Positions 49,931 through 61,253 of a stretch of DNA of 64,000 bases are shown here, piece by piece. The position numbers were made by a program, and so were the translations under genes. Below the pieces are notes generated by a model that saw nothing but the letters and a program-made list of their open reading frames with translations, was not told the DNA's origin and ran no database searches. The DNA is from Gammaproteobacteria bacterium (GTDB taxonomy: Bacteria > Pseudomonadota > Gammaproteobacteria > JAADGQ01), in the NCBI GenBank assembly GCA_015490755.1, contig WFXF01000086.1, positions 1-64,000 on the forward strand. The letters are read 5' to 3'. Each line of letters starts with the position of its first letter. The stretch's first letter is position 1.

Positions 49931-50137
49931 TTAAAGAACTGAAACGTTCGCTGCCTGTGGGCCTTTTTGCCCTTGCTCAACATCAAACTGAACTTCCTGC
50001 CCTTCAGCAAGAGTTTTATAGCCTGTGCTTGTAATCGCTCTGAAGTGAACGAAAACATCCGCTCCATCTTCACGTTCGATAAAGCCAAAGCCTTTCTTTT
50101 CGTCAAACCATTTTACGCGACCAGTCGTGGTTGCCAT
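49931..50137 (-). CDS. Cold-shock domain protein
   Basis: [35 protein letters not shown]. Confidence 0.95.
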   Translation of the reverse strand: MATTTGRVKWFDEKKGFGFIEREDGADVFVHFRAITSTGYKTLAEGQEVQFDVEQGQKGPQAANVSVL

Positions 50138-50476
50138 AAGCAATCTCCAAGGATTAATTGATTGTAATTGATGGTGTCAGACACCAAATGAATAAGGTGC
50201 TGAAAGATGCAGGAATTACTTACGTAGCAAACAAGATGTGATATTAAATACATTATCTTCGAAATTGTATAAACATAAATATAGCTGCTGTAATCTCTAC
50301 CAGCGACAACAAGTGTAACCTATATTCAAACAAAGTAAAGAAAAATTTGACATTACCAACAAATGATTTTTCAGAAATCCGATAAAAAATCAATACAACA
50401 TGAAGGTAATTGCTTTCATGAAAAACAAGAAACAAAAGACGCTATCACCACATGTAAAGTACAACAGTATCGCTAT

Positions 50477-50552
50477 AGGAACGGGCACAAAATAACCCCT
50501 GCAACTATGTAATGTAGAAATAGTTGCAGGGGTTATTTTGTGAGCACTCCTT
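50477..50552. repeat. Palindromic intergenic element, family B copy
   Basis: 22-bp perfect arm CACAAAATAACCCCTGCAACTA within AGGAACGGG... / ...GAGCACTCCTT. Confidence 0.8.
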
Positions 50553-50571
50553 GGTTGGTAGAAATTATTTG

Positions 50572-51786
50572 TCAGGCAGTTTTAAATTGCCCAACCATAC
50601 CTTCTAGCTCTTGAGACAATCGATCCAGCTCTTCGCTACTGCGTCTGGTCTGCTCCGCACCCACCGAGGTCTGGGATGATAGCTCGCTGATCGCTACAAC
50701 GCTGCTGTTGATCTCTTCTGATACAGCACTCTGTTGCTCAGCGGCACTGGCGATCTGGGCATTCATATCATTGATTGTATTAACAGCATGCGTAATAGAA
50801 TCTAATGAAGAGCCTGCTTGCACTGCTTGTTCCACACTACTTTCAGTACGTTCTCGCGCACTATTCATAACTTTTACAGCGCTTGCCGCATTTGCTTGCA
50901 GACCTTCAATCATCTCTTGAATTTCCTGGGTTGACTCCTGAGTACGGCTGGCGAGTGTTCGCACCTCTTCAGCCACCACGGCAAATCCACGCCCCTGCTC
51001 ACCTGCACGAGCTGCTTCAATGGCTGCATTCAGTGCCAATAAATTAGTCTGTTCTGCAATACCTTTAATCACATCCAGTACCGAACCCACACCTTCGCTA
51101 TCTTTTTCCAAAGAATCAATAACAACAGATGCTTTCTGCACCTCGGAAGCGACAGCCTCAATCGCCTCCACAGTACTTGAAACCACACTTTTTCCTTTGG
51201 CTGCTTCGCTATCCGCCTCATGCGCCGCTGCTGATGCCTGCTCTGCATTACGAGCCACTTCCAGCACTGAAGCAGTCATTTCAGTAATTGCTGTAGCTAC
51301 CTGCTCGGTTTGCTGCTGCTGTGCAGCCAAACCATCACTGGTTTGAGAGGCTGTCACACTCAGCTCTCCTGTAGCACCGGACAGATGTGTGCTCGATACC
51401 ATGATTTTATTCACCACACTCGCAAACTGTTCAGCCATATTGTTAAATGAATGTGCAACCTCACCCAACTCATCGTTCACATCACTCTGTACACGAACAG
51501 AGAGATCACCTTTTGCTATTTTTTGTGAACTTACTTTCAATTCATCAACCGTGTCAATAATACTGTGATAAAAACCAATTAAAAAATATAACCCCAACAA
51601 CGTGGTAAATATCAATAAACCTGAACCAAAAAGTTCTTGAGACTTATTCACTTCAAAAAAAACTTGATACAACTCCTCCAATATCGCAACTGAAAAGATT
51701 ACAACAATTAAAAGTATTTTTTGTGCATACGACAACTTATTCATAATCGATATCGCAGGAGTGAAGAGCGCTTTCATACAATACAT
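50572..51786 (-). CDS. Methyl-accepting chemotaxis protein
   Basis: HAMP plus signalling tip [35 protein letters not shown]. Confidence 0.95.
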   Translation of the reverse strand: MYCMKALFTPAISIMNKLSYAQKILLIVVIFSVAILEELYQVFFEVNKSQELFGSGLLIFTTLLGLYFLIGFYHSIIDTVDELKVSSQKIAKGDLSVRVQSDVNDELGEVAHSFNNMAEQFASVVNKIMVSSTHLSGATGELSVTASQTSDGLAAQQQQTEQVATAITEMTASVLEVARNAEQASAAAHEADSEAAKGKSVVSSTVEAIEAVASEVQKASVVIDSLEKDSEGVGSVLDVIKGIAEQTNLLALNAAIEAARAGEQGRGFAVVAEEVRTLASRTQESTQEIQEMIEGLQANAASAVKVMNSARERTESSVEQAVQAGSSLDSITHAVNTINDMNAQIASAAEQQSAVSEEINSSVVAISELSSQTSVGAEQTRRSSEELDRLSQELEGMVGQFKTA

Positions 51787-51912
51787 TCCTTGTTTTAATA
51801 AAAATGACCTCTATGTAATAGCGCCCCCTCACTCAAAACTTTTAGTGAAATCTTGCGAATGATCAGTAAAATGTTCAATTTAAACCCTGCTTTAACCGAA
51901 CATTTATAAAAT

Positions 51913-53382
51913 ATGAAATATAAAGACTTGCGTGATTTTATCCAGCAGCTCGAAAAATCGGGTGAACTTTTACGAATCAGTGAAGAGATTGACCCCTATC
52001 TGGAAATGACCGAAATTTGTGATCGCACACTGCGTGGAAAAGGCCCTGCGTTGCTGTTTGAAAATCCTAAAGGATTTGATACCCCGGTACTCGCCAACTT
52101 ATTTGGCACTCCACACCGCGTTGCACTCGGTATGGGCGAAAATTCAGTAGAGGCCTTGCGTGAAGTAGGAAAAACAGTTGCCTACCTTAAAGAACCAGAA
52201 GCGCCTAAAGGCATGAAAGATGCCTGGGGCAAGCTGCCTATATTTAAACAGGTATTGAACATGGCACCCAAGGAGCTTAAAAGTGCGCCGTGCCAAACAA
52301 TTATCCATTCGGGTGATAACGTTGATTTAAGCAAGCTACCCATTCAAACATGTTGGCCAGGTGATGCAGGACCATTAATCACTTGGGGGCTAGTAATTAC
52401 TAAAGGGCCACATAAAGAGCGACAAAACCTGGGCATTTATCGCCAACAAGTGATTAGTCGTAACAAGTTAATTATGCGCTGGCTCTCGCATCGCGGTGGT
52501 GCCCTGGATTTTAGAGAGTGGCGACAAGCTCATCCAGGTGAACGTTTCCCGGTCTCGGTAGCTCTGGGAGCAGATCCTGCAACGATTTTGGCAGCAGTCA
52601 CTCCGGTACCTGATTCTCTATCAGAGTATGCCTTTGCAGGTTTACTGCGCGGCTCAAAAACTGAGGTTGTTCAATCTCAAACAAATGATCTTCAAGTGCC
52701 TGCCAGTGCTGAATTTATACTTGAAGGCTATATTGAGTCCGATGAAGAAGCCCCTGAAGGCCCTTTTGGTGATCATACTGGTTATTACAATGAAGTGGAT
52801 ACTTTCCCAGTTTTCACCGTGGCACGTATCACCCATCGCCAAGACCCTATTTACCACAGCACCTATACTGGCCGCCCACCTGATGAGCCGGCTGTTCTGG
52901 GCGTTGCACTCAACGAGGTGTTCGTACCTATTTTACAAAAACAGTTTCCGGAAATTGTTGATTTTTATCTGCCGCCTGAAGGGTGCTCTTACCGAATGGC
53001 TATTGTCAGTATTAAAAAACAATATCCAGGCCATGCCAAACGAGTCATGCTGGGAATCTGGTCTTTTTTACGCCAGTTTATGTACACCAAATTTGTCATC
53101 GTCACTGATGATGATGTAAACGTTCGCGACTGGAGTGATGTGATTTGGGCCATGACAACACGTATGGATCCATCACGCGATACCACCACAATTGAAAATA
53201 CCCCGATTGATTATCTGGACTTCGCCTCACCTGTTTCAGGATTAGGCTCCAAAATGGGATTTGATGCCACCAATAAATGGAAAGGTGAAACCAATCGTGA
53301 ATGGGGTGTGCCTATCGAGATGGATAAAACAGTTAAAAAGCGTGTGGACGAGTTATGGAGTCGCCTGGGAATTAAGCTATAA
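51913..53382 (+). CDS. ubiD: UbiD-family 4-hydroxy-3-polyprenylbenzoate decarboxylase
   Basis: [50 protein letters not shown]. Confidence 0.95.
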   Translation: MKYKDLRDFIQQLEKSGELLRISEEIDPYLEMTEICDRTLRGKGPALLFENPKGFDTPVLANLFGTPHRVALGMGENSVEALREVGKTVAYLKEPEAPKGMKDAWGKLPIFKQVLNMAPKELKSAPCQTIIHSGDNVDLSKLPIQTCWPGDAGPLITWGLVITKGPHKERQNLGIYRQQVISRNKLIMRWLSHRGGALDFREWRQAHPGERFPVSVALGADPATILAAVTPVPDSLSEYAFAGLLRGSKTEVVQSQTNDLQVPASAEFILEGYIESDEEAPEGPFGDHTGYYNEVDTFPVFTVARITHRQDPIYHSTYTGRPPDEPAVLGVALNEVFVPILQKQFPEIVDFYLPPEGCSYRMAIVSIKKQYPGHAKRVMLGIWSFLRQFMYTKFVIVTDDDVNVRDWSDVIWAMTTRMDPSRDTTTIENTPIDYLDFASPVSGLGSKMGFDATNKWKGETNREWGVPIEMDKTVKKRVDELWSRLGIKL

Positions 53383-53427
53383 CAAACAGATAGCTCCCAT
53401 AGCTTTTTTTCCATGGGAGCAAAATGG

Positions 53428-54240
53428 CTATGCCAAAGCAGCCTCAGCTTCATTGGCTTTTTCTAACTCTGCAGCTTCCCATTCATCCCAACCATTGCCA
53501 ACACGCAAAGCATCTAACCAGTTCAGGAATCGCGTCACATCCTCTCCCTGAAAAATAGCTCCGTGCTGCGGTGCGATCATATCAACATCCAGCTTCCTCA
53601 CCATGGATACCCAGCGTGACTTGGCTTCATTGGATGGCATCCAGCGACGATGAAAATATTCCATATAACTGATATGTTCTTCAAAATCTTTCACAAAAAG
53701 ATCACCTTTATCTTCGGGTAACAGTGCTGCACCAATATCACCCGAAAAAAGAATTTTTGCCTCTGCATCATAGAGGCTTAAATTTCCTGATGAATGCATA
53801 TATTGTGCAGGCAGAGCTTGCAGTGGCAAATCTTCCAGCATAATAATTCCGCCTTTATCAGGTATTGCATTGATATTTTCTTTCAAAACACCAAAGTGAG
53901 TAATAAAGCCTACCCAAACACTTGGCATATGAACCTTAATATGAGGCATCGCTTGCACCCATAAAGTCAATGATGAAATAACATCCGGATCTTGGTGCGA
54001 TGCAAAAATACCATCCAGATTACGCAGATCGAAATGTTTGGAAATTTCTGCCGCCGTTGTTGAAAAATTTTCGATCCCACCGGGATCAAGCAATAAACCT
54101 TTGCCATTTTTTTCAACCAAATACTGATTGGTGTCAATGACTTCATCACGCTTATTTTTATCTCGTCCAATAACACTCCAGACATGACCATTGCGACTAA
54201 AAATTTGCTTTTTTATCATTTTTTTATCCCTAAAATACAA
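53428..54240 (-). CDS. MBL-fold oxygen-binding di-iron (ODP/flavodiiron-like) protein
   Basis: NQYLVEKNGKGLLLDPGG; HQDPDV; MHSSGNLSLYDAEAKILFSGDIGAA; IAPQHGAIFQG. Confidence 0.8.
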   Translation of the reverse strand: MYFRDKKMIKKQIFSRNGHVWSVIGRDKNKRDEVIDTNQYLVEKNGKGLLLDPGGIENFSTTAAEISKHFDLRNLDGIFASHQDPDVISSLTLWVQAMPHIKVHMPSVWVGFITHFGVLKENINAIPDKGGIIMLEDLPLQALPAQYMHSSGNLSLYDAEAKILFSGDIGAALLPEDKGDLFVKDFEEHISYMEYFHRRWMPSNEAKSRWVSMVRKLDVDMIAPQHGAIFQGEDVTRFLNWLDALRVGNGWDEWEAAELEKANEAEAALA

Positions 54241-54244
54241 TCAT

Positions 54245-54892
54245 TTATGCTGTTTTTAATTCAATGGCAAATATAATTTCATCCAATACAGAAGTGATCT
54301 TGTTAGATTGATTTTTCAATATTTTTACCAAAGAGCGCAACATATTTACGACAGCTTGAAAACTTTCCCCGCCCCCTTCTGATGCTTCTGCCTCTACCGC
54401 CGAATAAACAGATAGGTATTGCCCTTTTTTTGACAACTCCTCCAAGGGTGATAACTGTTCTTGCAATCGTTTAAATTGTGTCTTTAACGACTCAACTTCA
54501 ACGACTTCATTTTTTACCATCTTATCCACCGATTTATTGAAAAACTCTCTCGGTGTTTTATCATTTAAAGCATCATGACTATCCATAATGCGCTGAAACA
54601 TTTTTTTATTATTATCCAGTGTCACAATTCTGGAAGAGAGAAATACCACCTCATCAATAATTTTTCGAGTACTGAGTATGCAGTGAGAGACATCATCGCT
54701 TAACAGCTGAATGTCCTGTGTCAATACCCTGAAGGTGTTGCCATGACTGCCTGCTCGTGCAGCGGCACAGACTGCATTTGATGAAAGTAGTCTCATCCGC
54801 TTGGTCAATGGCACCATTTTATAAATTTCCGTATTAAGTGATACGCATCGCCTGAAAGTATCTAATTGTTCTGACGCTGATGAAAAATCCAT
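54245..54892 (-). CDS. Degenerate chemoreceptor-signalling-like helical protein
   Basis: KRMRLLSSNAVCAAARAGSHGNTFRVLTQDIQLLSDDV parallels MCP tip [32 protein letters not shown]; likely start MDFSSASEQ. Confidence 0.55.
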   Translation of the reverse strand: MDFSSASEQLDTFRRCVSLNTEIYKMVPLTKRMRLLSSNAVCAAARAGSHGNTFRVLTQDIQLLSDDVSHCILSTRKIIDEVVFLSSRIVTLDNNKKMFQRIMDSHDALNDKTPREFFNKSVDKMVKNEVVEVESLKTQFKRLQEQLSPLEELSKKGQYLSVYSAVEAEASEGGGESFQAVVNMLRSLVKILKNQSNKITSVLDEIIFAIELKTA

Positions 54893-54996
54893 TTTGACGA
54901 CCCATTTACAGTTAAGAAGCAGCCATACAGCCGCTTGATTAATTAGGTAAAATCTGTATATTTTGAATCTATCGGCTCTATATGAAAAAACTGTAA

Positions 54997-55233
54997 ATGC
55001 GTATCTACATGCAAATAACGCCAACTGATCAGCCTTTTCGCTTTTGTCATCTGCTATTACAGCAAGATTTACTGGGTAGCTGGATATTCATTAAAGAGAC
55101 AGGCTATCAAGGGGCAGCAGGACGAACCAACCGCAAACTCTGCAAAGATCGACAACATGCACAAGAGATACTGATTCAACAGCGCGACTTGATGCTGAAA
55201 AGAGGCTATCGTATCGTCTTTTCAGAAAGTTAA
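54997..55233 (+). CDS. Small WGR-domain protein
   Basis: FRFCHLLLQQDLLGSWIFIKETGYQGAAGRTNRKL. Confidence 0.65.
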   Translation: MRIYMQITPTDQPFRFCHLLLQQDLLGSWIFIKETGYQGAAGRTNRKLCKDRQHAQEILIQQRDLMLKRGYRIVFSES

Positions 55234-55253
55234 GCCGCAACAGGATTTGAACA

Positions 55254-56876
55254 ATGAATAAAAATAATAGCTCGGATACCGGTTTTCCTACTGATTTGGA
55301 GTTACCCCAATTACCACAGGATCCATTTACCGACACAGATGATCCAGACTTTTTTTACCCTGAGCACACCCGTATTCAGCGCTTGCGTTTGTTATTACAC
55401 CTCACGTCTCTGGATGACCTATTATTGATCATCGGCCAGCCTGGTGCTGGAAAAACGATGCTGCTTAAGCAATTCTTGTTGCAAGCCAAAGAGACTGCTT
55501 CAGTCAATTTAATTGATGCTCATGACATAAAAAGCGAAACTCAATTTATTGCAACCATCGCAAACACTCTCGATCTGGAGCTCATTGAAAAAGAACAGGA
55601 TCAACCCTTAATAAATCAACTTCTTGACGCTATAAGTAATCTCCAACAAACTGAATTACGTACAATTCTAGCCATTGATAACATCCACAAACTGGATATC
55701 AAAAGCCTTCAGTGCATAGAGACCATTGCTCGCCACACCCAAAAGCATGAAAAACCACTGCACATTGTGATGGCAGGAAACTTTGAAATCCAGCAAACAC
55801 TAGAGCAGCCTGACCTTAAAAAACTAAAGCAAAGTATTCTCCATACATTTGAAGTACCCCCTTTTGATGAGCACCAAACAGAAGAGTACATTCTGCACCG
55901 CTTGCACGCAGCCAATTACCATGATCACTCACTGTTCACTTCTGCTGCAATTAAAAGGATCTATAAAAAATCGGAAGGTTTACCTGAACGTATTAATGCA
56001 TTGGCTCGCCAGATAATAGGCCCACAAGACCAGAACAGACTACATTCAACAGCACCCTCAATATCACTTGAGGCAATTACAGAAGAGCCACCTGAAAAGG
56101 AACCATCCTCATCTACTGTTCAACAATTTAAAAACATATGGAGTACAAACAAATTGACTCCGGCTCTATTATTGGCTGGCATCGCGGCATTCATCTTTTT
56201 TTTACAAAGCACGATCAGCAACCATTTCTCGGAAGATTCAATAGATCAACGCACTGAAGCACTTAGCTTGCCTGTCCTTGAAAAGCAGGCAGAACCACCC
56301 AAGACAGAAGAGCTTTCAAACAATGATGTTCAGCCAGAAGCTCTGCAGACATTAACCCATCCCGCCGCCACAAAAACAGTACCCCAAGCCTCCTCTGAAA
56401 GTTTGAACAATAACAAACAAAAATCCATCGAAACAGCCCCTTCCCCTTTGGGAGAGGTCGTATCTATCGAGCCAGAAATCACTAAAAAACCGGAAGAAAA
56501 AATCAGTACCGCACACTCACCTGCTCCGCCCTCTGTTCAAAAAACAGAGCAAACCGCGGCTATGGTGAGACCAACAATAAAAAGTAAGGAGTGGGTCAAC
56601 AAACAGAATAAAGAACACTATACGTTGCAGGTCTTTGCAATCAGCAAAGAAGATGCGATGCTTGATTTTATTCAAAAAAACCAGCTCACCCATAAAGGAG
56701 CCTATATACGCTTTGAACGTAACAACACAAATTTATATGCAATGCTTTATGGAAGTTATGAAAATCGTAACCTTGCTTCCAAAGCAATCAACAACCTTCC
56801 TGCATCACTTGCAAGCTTTAAACCCTGGCCGCGTAGTTATGGCAGTATCCAGGAGACAATAAAAAATACCCCTTAA
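55254..56876 (+). CDS. AAA/ExeA-like ATPase with TM and C-terminal SPOR domain (DamX-like)
   Basis: P-loop IGQPGAGKTMLLKQF; Walker B TILAIDNIHKL; TM LLLAGIAAFIFFLQS; SPOR YTLQVFAISKEDAMLDFI. Confidence 0.85.
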   Translation: MNKNNSSDTGFPTDLELPQLPQDPFTDTDDPDFFYPEHTRIQRLRLLLHLTSLDDLLLIIGQPGAGKTMLLKQFLLQAKETASVNLIDAHDIKSETQFIATIANTLDLELIEKEQDQPLINQLLDAISNLQQTELRTILAIDNIHKLDIKSLQCIETIARHTQKHEKPLHIVMAGNFEIQQTLEQPDLKKLKQSILHTFEVPPFDEHQTEEYILHRLHAANYHDHSLFTSAAIKRIYKKSEGLPERINALARQIIGPQDQNRLHSTAPSISLEAITEEPPEKEPSSSTVQQFKNIWSTNKLTPALLLAGIAAFIFFLQSTISNHFSEDSIDQRTEALSLPVLEKQAEPPKTEELSNNDVQPEALQTLTHPAATKTVPQASSESLNNNKQKSIETAPSPLGEVVSIEPEITKKPEEKISTAHSPAPPSVQKTEQTAAMVRPTIKSKEWVNKQNKEHYTLQVFAISKEDAMLDFIQKNQLTHKGAYIRFERNNTNLYAMLYGSYENRNLASKAINNLPASLASFKPWPRSYGSIQETIKNTP

Positions 56877-56890
56877 ATCCTTTGAAGCAG

Positions 56891-56926
56891 ACAAAGGGGG
56901 CTTTATTAAACCCCCCCCCCTTTGTT
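56891..56926. terminator. Bidirectional intrinsic terminator-like hairpin between convergent genes
   Basis: ACAAAGGGGG-ctttattaaaccccc-CCCCCTTTGTTTT, includes a 10-C homopolymer. Confidence 0.75.
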
Positions 56927-56932
56927 TTCTAA

Positions 56933-57469
56933 TTACTTTAGCGAATCTTCATAGCGCTTCACACCGTCAAGAATTTCAGCTTTGGCTTCATTAGCACCGA
57001 CCCAACTTTCTATTTTGACCCACTTGTTCGGTTCCAGATCTTTATAATGTTCAAAGAAATGAGAAATTTGATTGAGCAATAGTTGCGAAAGATCTTCAGG
57101 CTTTTGCACATTAGAATAAAGCTTGCTGAGCTTATCAACAGGAACTGCAATTAATTTTGCATCGAAACCTGCTTCATCAGTCATTCGAAGCATTCCAACC
57201 GGACGTACACGTACCACCGATCCGCTGACCAAAGGAAAAGGTGTCACCACCAATACATCAACAGGATCACCATCATCAGACAAAGTATTTGGCACATAAC
57301 CATAATTACAAGGATAGTGCATTGCTGTACCCATGAAGCGATCAACAAATAACGCACCACTATCTTTGTCTACTTCATATTTTACCGGATCACTATTAGC
57401 AGGAATTTCAATAATGACATTAACATCATTAGGTACATCTTTGCCCGCGCTGACTGCATTTAAACTCAT
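56933..57469 (-). CDS. ppa: Inorganic pyrophosphatase
   Basis: [60 protein letters not shown]. Confidence 0.97.
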   Translation of the reverse strand: MSLNAVSAGKDVPNDVNVIIEIPANSDPVKYEVDKDSGALFVDRFMGTAMHYPCNYGYVPNTLSDDGDPVDVLVVTPFPLVSGSVVRVRPVGMLRMTDEAGFDAKLIAVPVDKLSKLYSNVQKPEDLSQLLLNQISHFFEHYKDLEPNKWVKIESWVGANEAKAEILDGVKRYEDSLK

Positions 57470-57544
57470 TGTTTTAATTTCTCCTGTTTGATTGAGCACA
57501 TCATCGCGAACAAGCCTTCTTGTGATTGCGATGAGTGTATAACT

Positions 57545-57611
57545 TTAAGGAGCACACACGAACTACTTCTACACCCTCTAATTGCAGAAGTTATTCCGTG
57601 TGTGCTCCTAA
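57545..57611. repeat. Palindromic intergenic element, family B copy
   Basis: AAGGAGCACACACGaacTAcTTCTaCA / TGCAGAAGTTATTCCGTGTGTGCTCCTAA. Confidence 0.8.
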
Positions 57612-57782
57612 GATTGGAAATAGATAAGATTCTGAAACGCGGTGAATTATAGCGCCCTCACCGCCAAATCTCAAAAATGCCATCAAACACGATATAAATC
57701 ATGTTTTTTGGTTGTTTTATTGCCAAATCAGGCATAGTTACGATTATAATGTTTGCAACATTCAACCAAGGACATATCAGCT

Positions 57783-58433
57783 ATGAGAATCGTTTTTTTA
57801 GGCGCACCCGGTTCAGGCAAAGGCACTCAAGCAAAACTGCTTGTTGAAAAATTTGGAATACCACAAATTGCAACAGGTGATTTATTGCGAGAAGCTGTCG
57901 CAAAAAAAACAGCCCTTGGTCAAGAAGCTAAAGCTGCTATGGATGCAGGACAACTCGTCTCAGATGAGATTGTTCTCGGCATGATCAAACAGCGACTCTC
58001 TCAACCTGATACTCAATCAGGCTTTATTCTGGATGGATTTCCAAGAAATATTAGCCAGGCTCAAGCGCTTGATAAAATGTTAGATGAGCTGAAACAACCT
58101 CTGCAAGGCGCTATCTATTTGAGTGTTGATTTTGATGTTTTGCTTAGACGAATTACGGGAAGACGCACCTGTGAAGCTTGCGGCCAAGTCTATAATATTT
58201 ACACGACACCGCCAAAAAAAGAGGAAGCATGCGATAAATGTGGTGGCAAATTATTACATCGCGCAGATGACAATGAATCAACCATCAGCAAACGGCTCGA
58301 TGTATTTAATCAGCAAACAAAACCTTTAACCGACTATTATCAAACACAAAACAAACTTCATACAGTTCAAGGCATCGGTGATATTGAACATATTTTCAAT
58401 TCCACATGCAGTATTATAAATAAATTTTCTTAG
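57783..58433 (+). CDS. adk: Adenylate kinase (Cys4-lid type)
   Basis: MRIVFLGAPGSGKGTQAKLLVEKFGIPQIATGDLLREAV; CEACGQVYNIYTTPPKKEEACDKCGG. Confidence 0.97.
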   Translation: MRIVFLGAPGSGKGTQAKLLVEKFGIPQIATGDLLREAVAKKTALGQEAKAAMDAGQLVSDEIVLGMIKQRLSQPDTQSGFILDGFPRNISQAQALDKMLDELKQPLQGAIYLSVDFDVLLRRITGRRTCEACGQVYNIYTTPPKKEEACDKCGGKLLHRADDNESTISKRLDVFNQQTKPLTDYYQTQNKLHTVQGIGDIEHIFNSTCSIINKFS

Positions 58434-59456
<1,023 letters not shown>

Positions 59457-59457
59457 C

Positions 59458-59620
59458 CTAGTACATCAACCACTTTATATTGTCGGGTCAGCGAGCCTGT
59501 GGCATTTCGCATCAAGGCATAGCTCGCAGGTAATGGTTGTTCCCTTGGCAAGAGCTATAACGCCGAGGTGGAATGCCACAGGCTCGCTGACCCGACAATA
59601 TAAAGTGGTTGATGTACTAG
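59458..59620. repeat. MITE-like element, 163 bp, with 49-bp perfect terminal inverted repeats
   Basis: CTAGTACATCAACCACTTTATATTGTCGGGTCAGCGAGCCTGTGGCATT at 59458..59506 and its exact reverse complement at 59572..59620. Confidence 0.93.
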
Positions 59621-60186
59621 AAGCTCCATAATGAGCTTATCGCCGCAATGCCTTGCATTCCGTGGCGATAGGCATCATCAAGATCATTCATAGTCATTCC
59701 CCCCAAAGCATATACAGGCATACTTGCTATACGACAGAGCTGCATCGCTTCAGACCAGCCTAAAATATCAGAGCCCGGATGAGAGCTCGTCTCTTTTACC
59801 GGCGATAGCGCAATAAAATCTATATTCAGCTGATTCGCTTTTTTGATCTGTTCAGCATTATGACAAGAAGCTGCCAACCACTGTCCATGCATTTCAGGTC
59901 GTATCGCTAAAGACATAAGCTGAGCACTCGTTAAATGCATTCCAGCCAAGTCGGGCATGCAAGTTGAGTTAAGTAATAATACCGCGCCATATTGATCACA
60001 AAGCAGAGCTGCTTTTTCAGCGAGCACAACATATTCATCTGATGTAACTGTTTTTGCTCGCAACTGCACCAGACGAACACCGTTTTTCAGGCATCTTTCC
60101 AAGCTATTAAAATATAAATCATGCGAACCGGTTGGCTCGGGTGTAATCAAGTAGCATTCAGGCAAAATAGTCGACGTAATAACCAA
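59617..60186 (-). CDS. Thiamine-phosphate synthase-like protein (standalone ThiE domain)
   Basis: GVRLVQLRAKTVTSDEYVVLAEKAALLCDQYGAVLLLN; FIALSPVKETSSHPGSDILGW; VYALGGMTMNDL. Confidence 0.8.
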   Translation of the reverse strand: MVITSTILPECYLITPEPTGSHDLYFNSLERCLKNGVRLVQLRAKTVTSDEYVVLAEKAALLCDQYGAVLLLNSTCMPDLAGMHLTSAQLMSLAIRPEMHGQWLAASCHNAEQIKKANQLNIDFIALSPVKETSSHPGSDILGWSEAMQLCRIASMPVYALGGMTMNDLDDAYRHGMQGIAAISSLWSF

Positions 60187-60430
60187 CCGATACTTCCTGT
60201 ATATTGTTTTGGGAATATTGTAGATAGCGATTTATTTTATCGCCTGAAGCCATTGAATTTGCGCCATATGAATGTTCTGATTGTGCTTGTTTATTGAGCA
60301 CCTCGCCTTCCATCACCTGTTCATGTGTAGCTGTCGTATTCAAAGATACTGGTGCATGCGATTCACTCGGCCTATGTGAAGCCGCCATACCAGAAGAGTA
60401 TGATCGAACAACTGAACCAGAAATATTCAA
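60158..60430 (-). CDS. Hypothetical protein (90 aa, TTG start)
   Basis: ORF with TTG start and nearby AGGT; overlaps ThiE-like start by 29 bp. Confidence 0.45.
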   Translation of the reverse strand: MNISGSVVRSYSSGMAASHRPSESHAPVSLNTTATHEQVMEGEVLNKQAQSEHSYGANSMASGDKINRYLQYSQNNIQEVSVGYYVDYFA

Positions 60431-60451
60431 AAAAGTATTACCTGACCTTAT

Positions 60452-61015
60452 TTAAAAAGAAAACTTAAGACCAAAGTGCCCTGTAGAGTCGAGTGTTTCA
60501 CTGTTTCCATTAATTTTTGTTGTCATTTTACGGTATCCCACATAGACAGATGCTTGTGGCAATATACCGTATTCAAATGTCACTTTATATGCAAGAAACC
60601 GGTCAGCATCCATAAACGACACAATATCAGGTGCATAGTTCAACTGCCCAGTCACTCCAAAGCGATCCAGCGCAGGTGGCGAGTAACGTACTGTAATACC
60701 CGGTGTTAGCGCAGCGATATCAAAGTTGTCGGGGAATGTTGCAAAAAGCTTGAGTCCAACGCCAAAAAACAGACCCGGTGCATTAGCGCCCACTTCGTCA
60801 ATCACCTGAATCCCCATATTCCCTACAACTTCATCATCTTCTGTGTACAACAAACCCAGATTAAATTCAGCATCACCTGGCTGGGTTTTTTGCAAAGTTG
60901 AACTATAATCCAACGTTGCACTGTCATTACTCAAAGCCAAATCAACAGTATTTGCACTCACAATAGAACCAAAGCCCAGGCACGATATTCCAAGCAAAAC
61001 TCTCAATTTTTTCAT
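60452..61015 (-). CDS. YfaZ-family outer-membrane protein
   Basis: Signal peptide; LNLGLLYTEDDEVVGNMGIQV-like segment; terminal FGLKFSF. Confidence 0.75.
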   Translation of the reverse strand: MKKLRVLLGISCLGFGSIVSANTVDLALSNDSATLDYSSTLQKTQPGDAEFNLGLLYTEDDEVVGNMGIQVIDEVGANAPGLFFGVGLKLFATFPDNFDIAALTPGITVRYSPPALDRFGVTGQLNYAPDIVSFMDADRFLAYKVTFEYGILPQASVYVGYRKMTTKINGNSETLDSTGHFGLKFSF

Positions 61016-61253
61016 TTAGATGGCTCTCCATTCAAAGTTATTTATTATCAAAAACAGGCGCAGAATAAGTCTTTTATCCACACCGTGCAACGCCAACGAC
61101 TCAAAAGGAGTTAAAGTTTATTATTTTGTTGCCGATCAATGTGGAATAATAATTTTCCAAAACAGATTACTTTACAATAATAATAAAAGCAGAAAGCATG
61201 TATATTCTGTTGTACCAAATATCACCACGAAGCACCGCTGAAATATACCTATA

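Noticed and set aside
52628-53119. 163-aa plus-strand ORF
   Set aside because: Out-of-frame inside ubiD, which is intact and conserved
56911-56920. Poly-C tract as phase-variation switch
   Set aside because: Lies in an intergenic terminator-like hairpin between convergent genes, not in a coding region or promoter
23430-57611. CRISPR array interpretation of the dispersed short repeats
   Set aside because: Copies are kilobases apart, palindromic and intergenic, with no regular spacers or cas genes
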